From: Hominimerdicola alba
GTDB lineage: Bacteria > Bacillota > Clostridia > Oscillospirales > Ruminococcaceae
Length of the DNA: 64,000 nucleotides
Assembly (NCBI RefSeq): GCF_900112155.1
Contig: NZ_FOKQ01000012.1
Span: forward strand, 1 to 64,000
Direction of reading: 5' to 3'
A program made the position numbers and the translations under genes. The notes beneath the pieces are model-generated. The model did not search any database. It saw only the letters and a list, made by a program, of their open reading frames with translations, and was not told the origin of the DNA. Shown here piece after piece: positions 16,295-24,731 of the stretch (positions are counted from its first letter, which is position 1; the number at the start of each line of letters is the position of its first letter).

Positions 16295-17299
16295 TTATGA
16301 AGTAGCAGTAGTAATATTCGTTGCAGCTGTCGCAGCTGGTGTACCATCGCCGCCATTAAGATCAAACTGAAGATCAAGCTTATACTTATTGGTCAGTGCA
16401 GCATATGTCTGAGATGTACAAGTAGTATCTTCACCTTCAAGCCACAATCTAATTACAACATAATAGTATTCTGTTGCATTGTTGGCAATTGTAGAATCTA
16501 CGGTTGCAGCTGTGTCATAGGTAGCAGCAGTTAATGTAGTTGTTGAATTAACCGCATTTGTTCCACTCTGATTTCCTGCACCACTTATTCTAAGAATGGT
16601 CTTCTTAAGCGCTCCACTATATGACGGAGTTGAACCAGAAGTATCAACTGCAGGAGCTGTTCCTGCACTAACACTTGAACCTAACTCCTGAACAAACATT
16701 GCAACTCTCCATGCTTTGTCGGTCGGAGCTGTCCACGATGTTCCTTCACCATTCGCATCATACAAAAGATTACACTTTGACATTACAACAGTTCCAGTAT
16801 TTGAACCATTAGTATTGGTAGCTTTCAGATAAAAAGCATAATCAATATAACCATATGCCGTATCATATGCTGTTGTGCTTGGAGTTGCGCCATAAGCCGT
16901 GTTGAAGCCACCGTCATATGCAGTTTTGTTTGCTGCTGTATCAGACTGAGATGTTCCCTCGCTATAAGGTGTATAATTTTCTGCCAAAGCATCACCATTA
17001 GAACCTGCATTAACAGTATAGAAATACTGAATGCCATCTACAGTAGAAGTAGGCTCCAATAAAGCCTGTCTAGTTTGCGAAAGGGATTTTGCAAACTCTG
17101 AATCGCTCGGTGTTTCAGAGATAAGCAGGTTCGATCCAACCTTAGTCTTAACTTCCATACCAGTAACAGTAACTGTCTTATTCATGGTAAACCAAGCGTA
17201 GGTCGATGTTGCAAGCATTACTGCCGAAACCATCAGCGAGCCGGCAGCGGGTATTAACTTCTTGGCAGGATTGCCCTTTTTCTTTGTATTAGTTTTCAT
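16295..17299 (-). CDS. TasA-like fibre subunit candidate with SipW-type signal
   Basis: 334 residues. A Lys-rich start and hydrophobic segment (about residues 14-34) end in ATSTYAWFTMNK, the classic SipW-cognate signal seen in TasA, CalY and related proteins; cleavage after TYA is expected. The mature part starts with GMEVKT and LLISETP. It is low in charge and rich in Ala, Thr, Ser and Gly, and carries RLWLEGEDTTCT near the end. The motifs SETP and WLEG-D--CT recur in the protein at 18616-19347. TasA-family proteins form extracellular biofilm fibres after SipW cleavage. The second ATG (17297-17299) is preferred because AAAGG lies 9 bases upstream; the ATG at 17303-17305 is too close. It has its own promoter and is probably the major, highly expressed subunit. 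Confidence 0.83.
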   Translation of the reverse strand: MKTNTKKKGNPAKKLIPAAGSLMVSAVMLATSTYAWFTMNKTVTVTGMEVKTKVGSNLLISETPSDSEFAKSLSQTRQALLEPTSTVDGIQYFYTVNAGSNGDALAENYTPYSEGTSQSDTAANKTAYDGGFNTAYGATPSTTAYDTAYGYIDYAFYLKATNTNGSNTGTVVMSKCNLLYDANGEGTSWTAPTDKAWRVAMFVQELGSSVSAGTAPAVDTSGSTPSYSGALKKTILRISGAGNQSGTNAVNSTTTLTAATYDTAATVDSTIANNATEYYYVVIRLWLEGEDTTCTSQTYAALTNKYKLDLQFDLNGGDGTPAATAATNITTATS

Positions 17300-17394
17300 A
17301 TGCATTTTCCTTTCATATCAGATTTCGGCGCCACGTTCGCCGATGACTCGAAACTTCCACGAAACAGATTGTTTTTGTTTCTTAACCTGAACTT

Positions 17395-17423
17395 ATTATA
17401 CATGATTTTGTTTGCACCGTCAA
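17395..17423 (-). promoter_or_regulatory. Sigma-A promoter of the TasA-like gene
   Basis: Read leftward: TTGACG (17423-17418), 17 bases, TATAAT (17400-17395). It lies about 95 bases before the start codon. One mismatch to consensus suggests strong expression, as expected for a main structural subunit. Confidence 0.78.
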
Positions 17424-17741
17424 GACTTTTGGATTTTATTCATATTTTTAACTTTCAAAATCAGTTACATGCACAAAGGTAGAAGTTTGCTTTGTGTAAT
17501 TTTGCTAGTTAAAGGTTAATATTAATGTTATCTAACTACAAAGTGCAGTGTTTTAACCCGAAATTTAACCTTGTAAGCATTGTGTTCTGATCGGCAAGAA
17601 ATTGTTAAGCACTATATAACGCCGTTTAATTATTATTAACAATTAGATGATCTGCATTTTGCGTCAGCATTCATTAAATAAAACATTAACTCGGCTGTTA
17701 AATAATAATTAATTAAATCTATAAAAAATACCCAATTTCGA
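17424..17741. promoter_or_regulatory. AT-rich divergent control region
   Basis: About 320 bases lie between the two divergent promoters of the surface locus. It is strongly AT-rich with many TTAA, TTAAC and AATTA words, and contains no gene. Its length well exceeds what two promoters need, so regulator binding sites are plausible, but I cannot name an operator. Confidence 0.5.
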
Positions 17742-17770
17742 TTGACATTATTCACAATATGTTGTATAAT
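17742..17770 (+). promoter_or_regulatory. Sigma-A promoter of the rightward assembly operon
   Basis: TTGACA (17742-17747), 17 bases, TATAAT (17765-17770): a perfect consensus promoter. The ribosome binding site AAGGAGG (17791-17797) and ATG (17806) follow closely. Confidence 0.85.
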
Positions 17771-17805
17771 AAAATAGAATAAAAATACGTAAGGAGGGCG
17801 GCGTA

Positions 17806-18564
17806 ATGAGATCAGATGTTCAGACTACTGTGGGCGGTATGCGTGCTGTCGAGCTTTATTACAGGCCGATACGGAATATTTCCGCAGGAAACACCGCCTT
17901 TTATCAGTCCCAGACAAGGCTGAACACGCCGGGGCTCGGGGTGCTGATGCCCGAGAATTTCAGGGACGTATCCGAGATAACCCAGCAGTGCCTTAACCTG
18001 TTTGAGCTGGAGATGTTTCAGGCGATGCAGGCGGTGACTACCTTTAATGAGCGCGAACTGCTGTTCAACTGGATATCGGTATATATGCCTGCGAAGTTCC
18101 TGCGTGACATAGAAGCGGAGCACAGGATACTGGAAGAAAGCGAAAAGATGGGGGTACATTCCTCACAGCTGTGTTTCGCGCTTTCGGAAAAGCTGTTTGA
18201 GGAGACGGAATCTGTTGTGGCGGACAATATAAAAAAGATGCGCAACAGAGGATTCCACTTTATGCTGATGGATTTCGGCAGCATAAGCAGTCCCATAATG
18301 AAGCTTTCGGAATACGAGGTGGACTATGTGATGCTCAGCCCCGAGCTTACGCAGTATATCGGCAAGGACGAAAGGTCGGACAGTGCGGTAAAATCACTTA
18401 TCGACTTTGTAACGGGTCTGGGTGCCGAGCCTGTGGCGGACGGTATCTCAAATGTGCATCAAGCTGAAATACTTTACGAGTTTGAATGTCACTACTGCGC
18501 AGGCGAGCTTGCAGGAAAGTACATGGCTGAAAGGTACATAAGGCGCAGGGGCAAAGAGGACTGA
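17806..18564 (+). CDS. Degenerate EAL-domain protein
   Basis: 252 residues with the layout of one EAL (c-di-GMP phosphodiesterase) domain and no membrane segment. VELYYRPI (15-22) matches the opening strand. LSEK (126-129) matches the LTES strand. LMDFGSISSP (154-163) matches the DDFG loop, and ADGISN with HYCAGELAG matches the closing motifs. Key residues are lost: the EAL tripeptide is absent (FYQS there), the first Asp of DDFG is Met155, and EGVE has become DGIS. Catalysis is therefore unlikely; a c-di-GMP receptor or pure scaffold is more likely. It is the first gene of the rightward operon, with an excellent ribosome binding site, and lies 51 bases before a TasA-like gene. This suggests that the surface structure is gated by second-messenger signalling. 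YuxH-like or HDOD-linked EAL relatives are alternatives. Confidence 0.75.
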   Translation: MRSDVQTTVGGMRAVELYYRPIRNISAGNTAFYQSQTRLNTPGLGVLMPENFRDVSEITQQCLNLFELEMFQAMQAVTTFNERELLFNWISVYMPAKFLRDIEAEHRILEESEKMGVHSSQLCFALSEKLFEETESVVADNIKKMRNRGFHFMLMDFGSISSPIMKLSEYEVDYVMLSPELTQYIGKDERSDSAVKSLIDFVTGLGAEPVADGISNVHQAEILYEFECHYCAGELAGKYMAERYIRRRGKED

Positions 18565-18615
18565 TATTTTTAATATAGTATATTACAGTTTTTATAAAGG
18601 AATGGGGTATCTGAT

Positions 18616-19347
18616 TTGGCAGACAATAATAACAATAATACCAAAGTTATAGATGTGCTGACACTTCGGCGTACTGCCAAGGAAGCAAAACGGCACGTCG
18701 TGGTAATGAGGGTATTGGGGCTTCTGGTAATACTTCTGATAGCTATCATCGCCATCGCTTATGCGATATCGTATTTCTACGACAAGTACGGAAGCTTTAC
18801 GGTAAAGATCAATAAATACGATATGATGCGTCAAGGTCTGACACTTTCCGAGACTCCCGAATTCGACAAGACGAACTCGGTGCTGAATGCGAATATAGTC
18901 TACGACATGACCAACATCAGCGGCGATGACCTGCCGGATAATCTGGACATGATAAACGGCAGTCACAACGGCGAAAGCTACATAGCTTACACATTCTACC
19001 TTATCAACGGCGGTGATGACACAATAAGCTATGAGGGCGAGATGTCCATAGAAAATGTGACGAACAATATTGATGAAGCCATAAGAGTTGCGGTTTACGT
19101 CAATGGTGAAAAAACTGTCTACGGTAAGACGAAATCGGACGGAACAGGCAAGGAGAGCGACTGTGACAGCGAATTTACGTCAGCCACTGTGGTAATGAAG
19201 AACAAGCGCGAAAAGTTTGAGCCTAAGGCTAAAGATAAGTATACTGTGGTCATCTGGCTGGAGGGCAACGACCCTGACTGTACAGATGAACTTATCGGCG
19301 GCACACTCAAGCTTGGCATGGACTTCAAGATAGTTGAAACTACTTAA
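18616..19347 (+). CDS. Second TasA-like protein with N-terminal membrane segment
   Basis: 243 residues. A short polar start is followed by one hydrophobic segment (about residues 30-52, LGLLVILLIAIIAIAYAIS), then an extracellular domain with FTVKINKY and LTLSETPEF. It ends with VVIWLEGNDPDCTD and a closing beta strand. The SETP and WLEG-D--CT motifs are shared with the TasA-like protein at 16295-17299, so the two are probably homologous folds. The start is a TTG at 18616, with GGGG about 8 bases upstream; this is a weak signal and could mean lower output than the main subunit. It sits just upstream of a SipW-type peptidase. Anchor, minor subunit or assembly starter (as TapA is for TasA in Bacillus) is a reasonable inference. 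Confidence 0.78.
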   Translation: MADNNNNNTKVIDVLTLRRTAKEAKRHVVVMRVLGLLVILLIAIIAIAYAISYFYDKYGSFTVKINKYDMMRQGLTLSETPEFDKTNSVLNANIVYDMTNISGDDLPDNLDMINGSHNGESYIAYTFYLINGGDDTISYEGEMSIENVTNNIDEAIRVAVYVNGEKTVYGKTKSDGTGKESDCDSEFTSATVVMKNKREKFEPKAKDKYTVVIWLEGNDPDCTDELIGGTLKLGMDFKIVETT

Positions 19348-19365
19348 TGTTAGGAGAAAAGATAT

Positions 19366-20055
19366 ATGAAAAAAGTTCTTAAGATAACTGCAAACGTTCT
19401 TGTGTGGATAATACTTATCCTTGCACTGCTGGTAACTATAATGGTATTCTCATCGGGAAGAAACAACGGTGTGGCAAATCTGCTGGGATATATTCCCATG
19501 ACTGTTGAATCGGACTCCATGAAGCCCACATTCCAGAAAGATGACCTGATAATCTGTAAAGAAGTCGATGACGTATACTCGCTTCAGAAAGGTGACGTTA
19601 TCACTTTCTGGACGATAATCGACGGTCAGAGAGTAAAGAATACCCACCGTATCGTGGAGATAAACGAACTGGACAATACCAGAAGCTTCGTTACACGAGG
19701 CGACAACAATGCTCAGGACGATACAGTACCTGCTTCCGCCAACGATGTGATCGGCAAGTGGACAGATGTCAAGCTTGGCGGCTTTGGCAAGGTAATGAAC
19801 TTTCTGAGGACGAAGACAGGTTTCTTTATCTGCATCGTTATACCTATGGCAGTGTTCTTCCTGGTAGAGCTTTACAAGTTCATCGTTACACTCGTCGAAC
19901 TGAAAAAGCCCGAGCTTACTGATGAAGACGAGGAAGAGATCAAGAAGCGTGCTATCGAGGAATACCTTGCGGCACAGAAGCAGGAAGAAGAAAACAAGAA
20001 AAAAGCTGAGCTGTCCGTAAACGGCGAGGATAAGTCCGCCGCGGCTGAGAAGTAA
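19366..20055 (+). CDS. sipW: SipW-type signal peptidase I (Ser/His)
   Basis: 229 residues. TM1 is at about 8-28 and a second hydrophobic segment at about 151-178, with a charged cytoplasmic tail. Catalytic Ser51 lies in SDSMKP. The general base is His94 in NTHRIVEI, where ordinary bacterial enzymes have Lys. RGDNNAQDD (111-119) is the conserved Asp box. This Ser/His arrangement defines the ER/archaeal-like SipW class, which processes TasA-type fibre subunits. It starts 18 bases after a TasA-like gene with AGGAG before the ATG. The likely substrates are the AWF, SWF or AEY proteins encoded at 12207-17299 and the protein at 18616. The acidic, Lys-rich C-terminal tail (about residues 185-229) is longer than usual and may contact the AAA+ protein that follows. 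Confidence 0.9.
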   Translation: MKKVLKITANVLVWIILILALLVTIMVFSSGRNNGVANLLGYIPMTVESDSMKPTFQKDDLIICKEVDDVYSLQKGDVITFWTIIDGQRVKNTHRIVEINELDNTRSFVTRGDNNAQDDTVPASANDVIGKWTDVKLGGFGKVMNFLRTKTGFFICIVIPMAVFFLVELYKFIVTLVELKKPELTDEDEEEIKKRAIEEYLAAQKQEEENKKKAELSVNGEDKSAAAEK

Positions 20056-20105
20056 AACAGGAACAGCGGGGAAAGCTGAGCTTATCAATCAATAAGGAGA
20101 AGGCT

Positions 20106-21695
20106 ATGACAGGATTTCTCAAATGGTTTTTTGTATTTATGACAGAGATGCTGAAAGGCTTTTCCATGATCTTCAAAGGACTCTGGAACGGCATAAAGCA
20201 GATATTCAACATAAAGAATTACATTCAGATATTCAAGACCTATTCCACTGATTTCGGTGCATTGGGCTGGATATTATCCATACTTGCGATAATCCTGGTG
20301 GCAGGCGTGTTTGTGCTGCTGGGTCTGATGATAGTTCTGGCGATCAGAAAGTATGTCAGATTCAGGCACTCCATCGTCAGCAATGAGGATCTGCTCGAGG
20401 AGATCGCTGATCTTCAGAGGCAGGTACTGAAGATGACGAAGGAAAAGGACGAGATCATGGCGATGAAAGTTGCACAGATGGGCATACCTACTACGGGCGC
20501 GCTGTCTCTTGCGGGTGCAGAGGGTATGGTGCCTGCTCTTGGAATGGAAGGCGGCACGGAAGGTGCTGCTGCAGTGGTCGGAGAGACAGGCGACGACGGC
20601 ATTGTCCAGACGGCGGACAGAAGATTCTCGCGACTTATGGAAGTGGACAGCTTCTACCGCTCATATACTCCACCTGAGTACAATAACAGCATAACTCTGG
20701 AAGAGCTTTGCGATACCTACAGGAACTTTGCCTGCTCGCGTATGCACCTGTTCTATGAGCCTAAGACCATACGTCTTTTCATTGCGGGTATGGCTTCTAC
20801 GAAGCTTATCATCCTGCAGGGTATCTCAGGTACAGGTAAAACATCACTTCCCTACTCTTTCGGTAAGTTCTTACAGCATGATACAACCATCGCTTCGGTA
20901 CAGCCTTCATGGCGTGACAGAACCGAGCTTTTCGGATACTTCAACGAATTCACAAAGAACTTCAACGAGACGGAAGTTCTTAAAAGGATATACTCTTCAA
21001 GCTACAACAACGACATAAACCTGGTACTTCTCGATGAGATGAACATCGCCCGTGTCGAGTACTACTTCGCGGAGATGCTGTCTATTCTTGAAATGCCAAA
21101 TGCCGACGAATGGGAGCTGGATCTGGTTCCAAACGTATGGAGCACAGACCCTGTGAACCTTAACCGCGGCAAGCTGAAAATACCTCAGAACGTATGGTAC
21201 ATCGGTACAGCGAACAACGATGACTCGACATACGCTATATCAGATAAGGTATACGACCGTGCTCAGCCTATAAACCTGGATGCCAAGGGTGTCGCTTTCG
21301 ACGCTCCCGATACCGGTCCTATCGACCTTGGCTTCGATCATCTGGATCAGCTTTTCAAGGAAGCTTTCGACAAATATCCAATATCTCAGGAAACCCTCAA
21401 GAAGATACAGCAGCTTGACCTGTGGGTAATAGAAAAGCTGCGTGTGGCTTTCGGTAACCGTATACTCAAGCAGATGGGTCTGTTCGTGCCTGTTTACGTA
21501 GCATGCGGCGGTGAGGAACTTGAAGGTGTTGACTACGTTCTGGCAACCAAGATATTCAGAAAGTTTGAATCGCTGAACCTTGCGATGCTGAGAGATGAGC
21601 TGAGAGAGCTGGTAAACTATATGAACAAGTCCTTCGGAAAGAACAAGATGAAAGAATCCATCGAATATCTGGAAAGACTGCAGAAGCTGTTCTGA
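20106..21695 (+). CDS. Membrane-anchored McrB-like AAA+ ATPase
   Basis: 529 residues. The N-terminal 80 residues are amphipathic and then strongly hydrophobic (about 52-80, GWILSILAIILVAGVFVLLG), followed by a short coiled coil and a Gly/Ala linker. The AAA+ core begins near residue 200. It has Walker A GISGTGKTS (239-247), VQPSWRDRTELFGYF (a McrB-type insertion), Walker B LVLLDEMN (306-313), sensor 1 IGTANNDDST (366-375) and a candidate Arg finger at DR385. The LDEMN-AR and TANNDDS pattern is close to McrB-family GTPase/ATPase modules. McrB normally works with McrC in DNA restriction; here it is membrane bound, in an operon with signal peptidases and fibre proteins, and lacks a DNA-binding domain that I can see. 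I infer a motor or remodelling role in export or assembly. Confidence 0.8.
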   Translation: MTGFLKWFFVFMTEMLKGFSMIFKGLWNGIKQIFNIKNYIQIFKTYSTDFGALGWILSILAIILVAGVFVLLGLMIVLAIRKYVRFRHSIVSNEDLLEEIADLQRQVLKMTKEKDEIMAMKVAQMGIPTTGALSLAGAEGMVPALGMEGGTEGAAAVVGETGDDGIVQTADRRFSRLMEVDSFYRSYTPPEYNNSITLEELCDTYRNFACSRMHLFYEPKTIRLFIAGMASTKLIILQGISGTGKTSLPYSFGKFLQHDTTIASVQPSWRDRTELFGYFNEFTKNFNETEVLKRIYSSSYNNDINLVLLDEMNIARVEYYFAEMLSILEMPNADEWELDLVPNVWSTDPVNLNRGKLKIPQNVWYIGTANNDDSTYAISDKVYDRAQPINLDAKGVAFDAPDTGPIDLGFDHLDQLFKEAFDKYPISQETLKKIQQLDLWVIEKLRVAFGNRILKQMGLFVPVYVACGGEELEGVDYVLATKIFRKFESLNLAMLRDELRELVNYMNKSFGKNKMKESIEYLERLQKLF

Positions 21696-21776
21696 CAGCT
21701 GTTCCCGTACTTTTTTTGCATAGATTTGCGGGTGATTCCGCACTGATTATCATTCATACAAAGGCAGGTGAGGCGA

Positions 21777-24731
21777 TTGGATAGCTTGTACGGCAAGTGG
21801 TATGAGGATTTTAAAGAGTCCACGGGACTTTTTGATGATGATGAGCTTTTCGGATCGCTGGACAACCTGTTACATTCAAGCAGGAACACCTTTGCGATGA
21901 ACAAAAAGCTCATGGCTAAGGCGATAGATGTCAGCTGGGTAGAAGCTATCGAGAACGGGCTGGTACATCTGGACAACGTGCTGAGAAACCCAAGGCGTAC
22001 CATTGAAGACGTTGAGGAGATAGTGCCCATAGCCCTTTCAAGGAAAATTACCGTGGAATCGGTAAAACATCTGGCACAGCACACCGACCTTATACAGAGC
22101 TTCGACAAAAAGACAGGCAAGGTCACGCCTTCAAAGGTACTGAATGTACATAAGGAAGAAAGCCTTATGACATACGAGAACAAGTTCGTGAACACGCTTG
22201 TTGACAGGCTTTACATATTCATTACCACTAGATACGAAAAACTCGCGCAGGTCGCCCGTGATGAAGAAGTCTTCACACTGGGATATGATACCTCCATAGA
22301 CGACGGCGCGGGAGGAAAAATGAAGATACAGGTCAAGCTGGAAACGACTTCCAGCCTTGACAGCTACAATAAAAGCGGATACACGGTCTGGCAGAGAGTT
22401 GAAAAACTTAAAAAGATAATCGAGGGCTACAAGGGCTCGGAACTTTGCCAGGCGCTGGGAAATACCTTCGTGCGACCGCCTATAATGCGTACAAACGCAA
22501 TAATGAAAAACGTGGATCTAAAAGCCTGCCTTACACTTTGGCAGTACATAGTCGGGTACGAAAAGGTCGGTTATGAGATAAACGTTGAGGATACAGCGGT
22601 GAAGCCTCAGGACAATTACATTGAGGATTTCTACAAGCTGGTGATACTCAATCTTCTGCTTTTCAGATCATATACAGACGAAAAGGGCAGAGAGCTCCCT
22701 GAGCTGAAGACCCAGAAGCTGAAAAAGGCTGCGCCTAAGGTCGTTAAACGGTTCAGCAATTCACTGTCGGGAGATTACGATGTTTACGCCGAGGGTGTTG
22801 CAGGTTTCGTGGCATCAGAAGGCGAATTCAAGGTAAAAAAGGAACTTCCTGCGGATATCAGACTGGTGTTCGATGAGGTAAATAATGTTATCGATATCGA
22901 GCGCGCCTTTATAGCACAGTGCGAGGCTGAAAGGCAGAAAGCCGAGCAGCAGCGTCTTGAAGAAGAAGCAAGACAGGAAGAACAGCGGCGCATCGAAGCG
23001 GCAAGGGCAGAAGCACTGGAAAAGATACGCAAACGCCGCGAAGAGGAAGACCGCAGGCTGGAAGAGATGCTGGCGCAGAAGCGGCGTGAGCAGGAAGAAG
23101 AAGAACGCCGCAGGCAGGCTGAGGAAGCCGAAAGACAGGCACGTCTTGAAGATATGCGCAGGCGCGAAGAGGAAGAACGACAGCGCCGCGAGGAAGAAGA
23201 ACGTGCGGCTGCAGAGCGTGAGAGAATCAGCCTGAACAAGTCTAAGATGAGGAATGAGCTGGGCGAGGCTGAGGGTCTTGACAGCGAAAAGATAAACAGC
23301 GGTCCCAGTGAGGAAGAGCTGCAGAAACTGGCATACGCGGAAGTCACGGAAGAAGAGGTCGAAGAAGTCAGAGCTGCTATGGAAGAGCAGGAAGACGAAG
23401 AGAAATCGGCTGAATTTGAAGACCCCCGTGCAGTTGCTGCAAGGATCAAGCTGGAACAGCAGCAAAAAGAAAAAGAACGGCGTGAAGCTGAACGTGCCGA
23501 AAGGCTCAAAGCGGAGAGAGAATACTTCGAGAGCAAGCCGTTTTGGACGATATACAAGGAATACTCAAAGAATCCGATATACGTTATACCGAGATTCATC
23601 ACTTATCTGCTGGTCATATGGTTCGGCATAATACCGAAGGATACAGACAATCCGGATTACAAGCGCAGACTGGCTGAGATAGAAGATAAGAAGCGTCAGA
23701 AGAAGGAAGAGCTGGAAAAGCACAACCAGATGGAAGTATACTACAAGAAGTATGCACAGACCTTCAAGTACCGCTTCATGAGAATGCTGGCAGACCGAAA
23801 GTTCAAGAAGCGCAAGCGTCTTGAAATGAAGGGCAAGCCGAAACCTGTATATAACCCGCCTAACCGTACTCCGGAAGAGCAGAAGGCTATCGATGATGAG
23901 ATGAAGCGTCTGTACAAGGAGTATCACGTAAGCATTTTCGAGAAGATGCGCAGGCAGATCAATGAGATAAACCGAAACATCAACGAAAACAAACGCAGAA
24001 ACAAGTCCGCTGACCTTATAGACCGCATACATAGCGGCGGTACAGATACCGAGCAGGACGAAAGCGGAATACGCAGGGCGGCAAACATCATCACAAGCAT
24101 CATACTTATTGCTGCTATTATTTTCACAGCTTATGTGATGATATGTGCGGCAAGACACAAGGCTGTAGATGTATTCGGAAAGAGCGTTCTGAAAGTCGTC
24201 ACGGGAAGTATGGAGCCTTCGATAAACGTTGGCGACTACATCGTAGTAGAAAAGACGGATTCAAGAGCACTCCACAAAGGTGATATCATATCTTTCTATA
24301 CGGAGCAGAGCGATATCTACGGTATGCTTGTGACCCACAGGATTGTCGATATCAAAGAGGACGGTACCATTGTAACAAAGGGCGATGCCAACAGCATCGA
24401 GGACAGCGTTGCTGTAAAGCCCAATAGGATAGTCGGAAAATACACCGGCAAGGCGAGATTCTTCATATGGGTCAACTCATTCGCAAGCCCGAGGAAACTG
24501 CTGATGATACTGGTCATCATACCTGTATTTGCAGTATTCATATATGAACTGAAGAGCCTGGCTAAACTCAGCAAGAAAGTCAGCGAGGCTGAAAAGGTAT
24601 CCTTTGAGGATCGCCGTCAGGAGCTTATCAGAGAAGCTATCGAAAAAGAAAAACAAAGGCTGGCAGCAGAAAACTATCAGCCCGAGGAAGAGGTGACAGC
24701 TGATGAACCAAGAGAAGATACTGAAACGTAG
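21777..24731 (+). CDS. DUF2357-like (McrC-like) domain fused to a SipW-type peptidase
   Basis: 984 residues. The N-terminal 370 residues contain TYENKFVNTLVDRLY (about 130-145) and RTNAIMKNVDLKACLTLWQY (about 237-256), patterns I associate with DUF2357, the part of McrC-like proteins that contacts McrB AAA+ rings. No PD-(D/E)XK nuclease follows. Instead there is a long Glu/Arg/Gln coiled coil (about 371-490), an acidic stretch, a second charged helical region with a hydrophobic ITYLLVIWFGIIP (about 605-617), a TM segment (about 770-790) and a complete SipW-type domain: Ser811 in GSMEP, His854 in THRIVDI, TKGDANSIED, then another TM (about 908-925). The start is taken as TTG at 21777, behind AGGTGAGG; GTG at 21768 is possible. 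The layout suggests a cytoplasmic AAA+ adaptor arm coupled to an outward-facing peptidase. Confidence 0.78.
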   Translation: MDSLYGKWYEDFKESTGLFDDDELFGSLDNLLHSSRNTFAMNKKLMAKAIDVSWVEAIENGLVHLDNVLRNPRRTIEDVEEIVPIALSRKITVESVKHLAQHTDLIQSFDKKTGKVTPSKVLNVHKEESLMTYENKFVNTLVDRLYIFITTRYEKLAQVARDEEVFTLGYDTSIDDGAGGKMKIQVKLETTSSLDSYNKSGYTVWQRVEKLKKIIEGYKGSELCQALGNTFVRPPIMRTNAIMKNVDLKACLTLWQYIVGYEKVGYEINVEDTAVKPQDNYIEDFYKLVILNLLLFRSYTDEKGRELPELKTQKLKKAAPKVVKRFSNSLSGDYDVYAEGVAGFVASEGEFKVKKELPADIRLVFDEVNNVIDIERAFIAQCEAERQKAEQQRLEEEARQEEQRRIEAARAEALEKIRKRREEEDRRLEEMLAQKRREQEEEERRRQAEEAERQARLEDMRRREEEERQRREEEERAAAERERISLNKSKMRNELGEAEGLDSEKINSGPSEEELQKLAYAEVTEEEVEEVRAAMEEQEDEEKSAEFEDPRAVAARIKLEQQQKEKERREAERAERLKAEREYFESKPFWTIYKEYSKNPIYVIPRFITYLLVIWFGIIPKDTDNPDYKRRLAEIEDKKRQKKEELEKHNQMEVYYKKYAQTFKYRFMRMLADRKFKKRKRLEMKGKPKPVYNPPNRTPEEQKAIDDEMKRLYKEYHVSIFEKMRRQINEINRNINENKRRNKSADLIDRIHSGGTDTEQDESGIRRAANIITSIILIAAIIFTAYVMICAARHKAVDVFGKSVLKVVTGSMEPSINVGDYIVVEKTDSRALHKGDIISFYTEQSDIYGMLVTHRIVDIKEDGTIVTKGDANSIEDSVAVKPNRIVGKYTGKARFFIWVNSFASPRKLLMILVIIPVFAVFIYELKSLAKLSKKVSEAEKVSFEDRRQELIREAIEKEKQRLAAENYQPEEEVTADEPREDTET

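Noticed and set aside
674-17299. Sortase-anchored pilus
   Set aside because: No LPXTG-type sorting signal and no sortase gene in the window; SipW-type signals point elsewhere.
22784-23602. Antisense open frame of 272 residues
   Set aside because: It is a Ser/Arg-rich reverse reading of the Glu/Arg coiled-coil region of the fusion gene, with no ribosome site.
20106-24731. A type IV McrBC restriction system
   Set aside because: The AAA+ part and a DUF2357-like part are present, but no PD-(D/E)XK nuclease or DNA-binding domain is seen, both proteins have membrane segments, and the second is fused to a signal peptidase.
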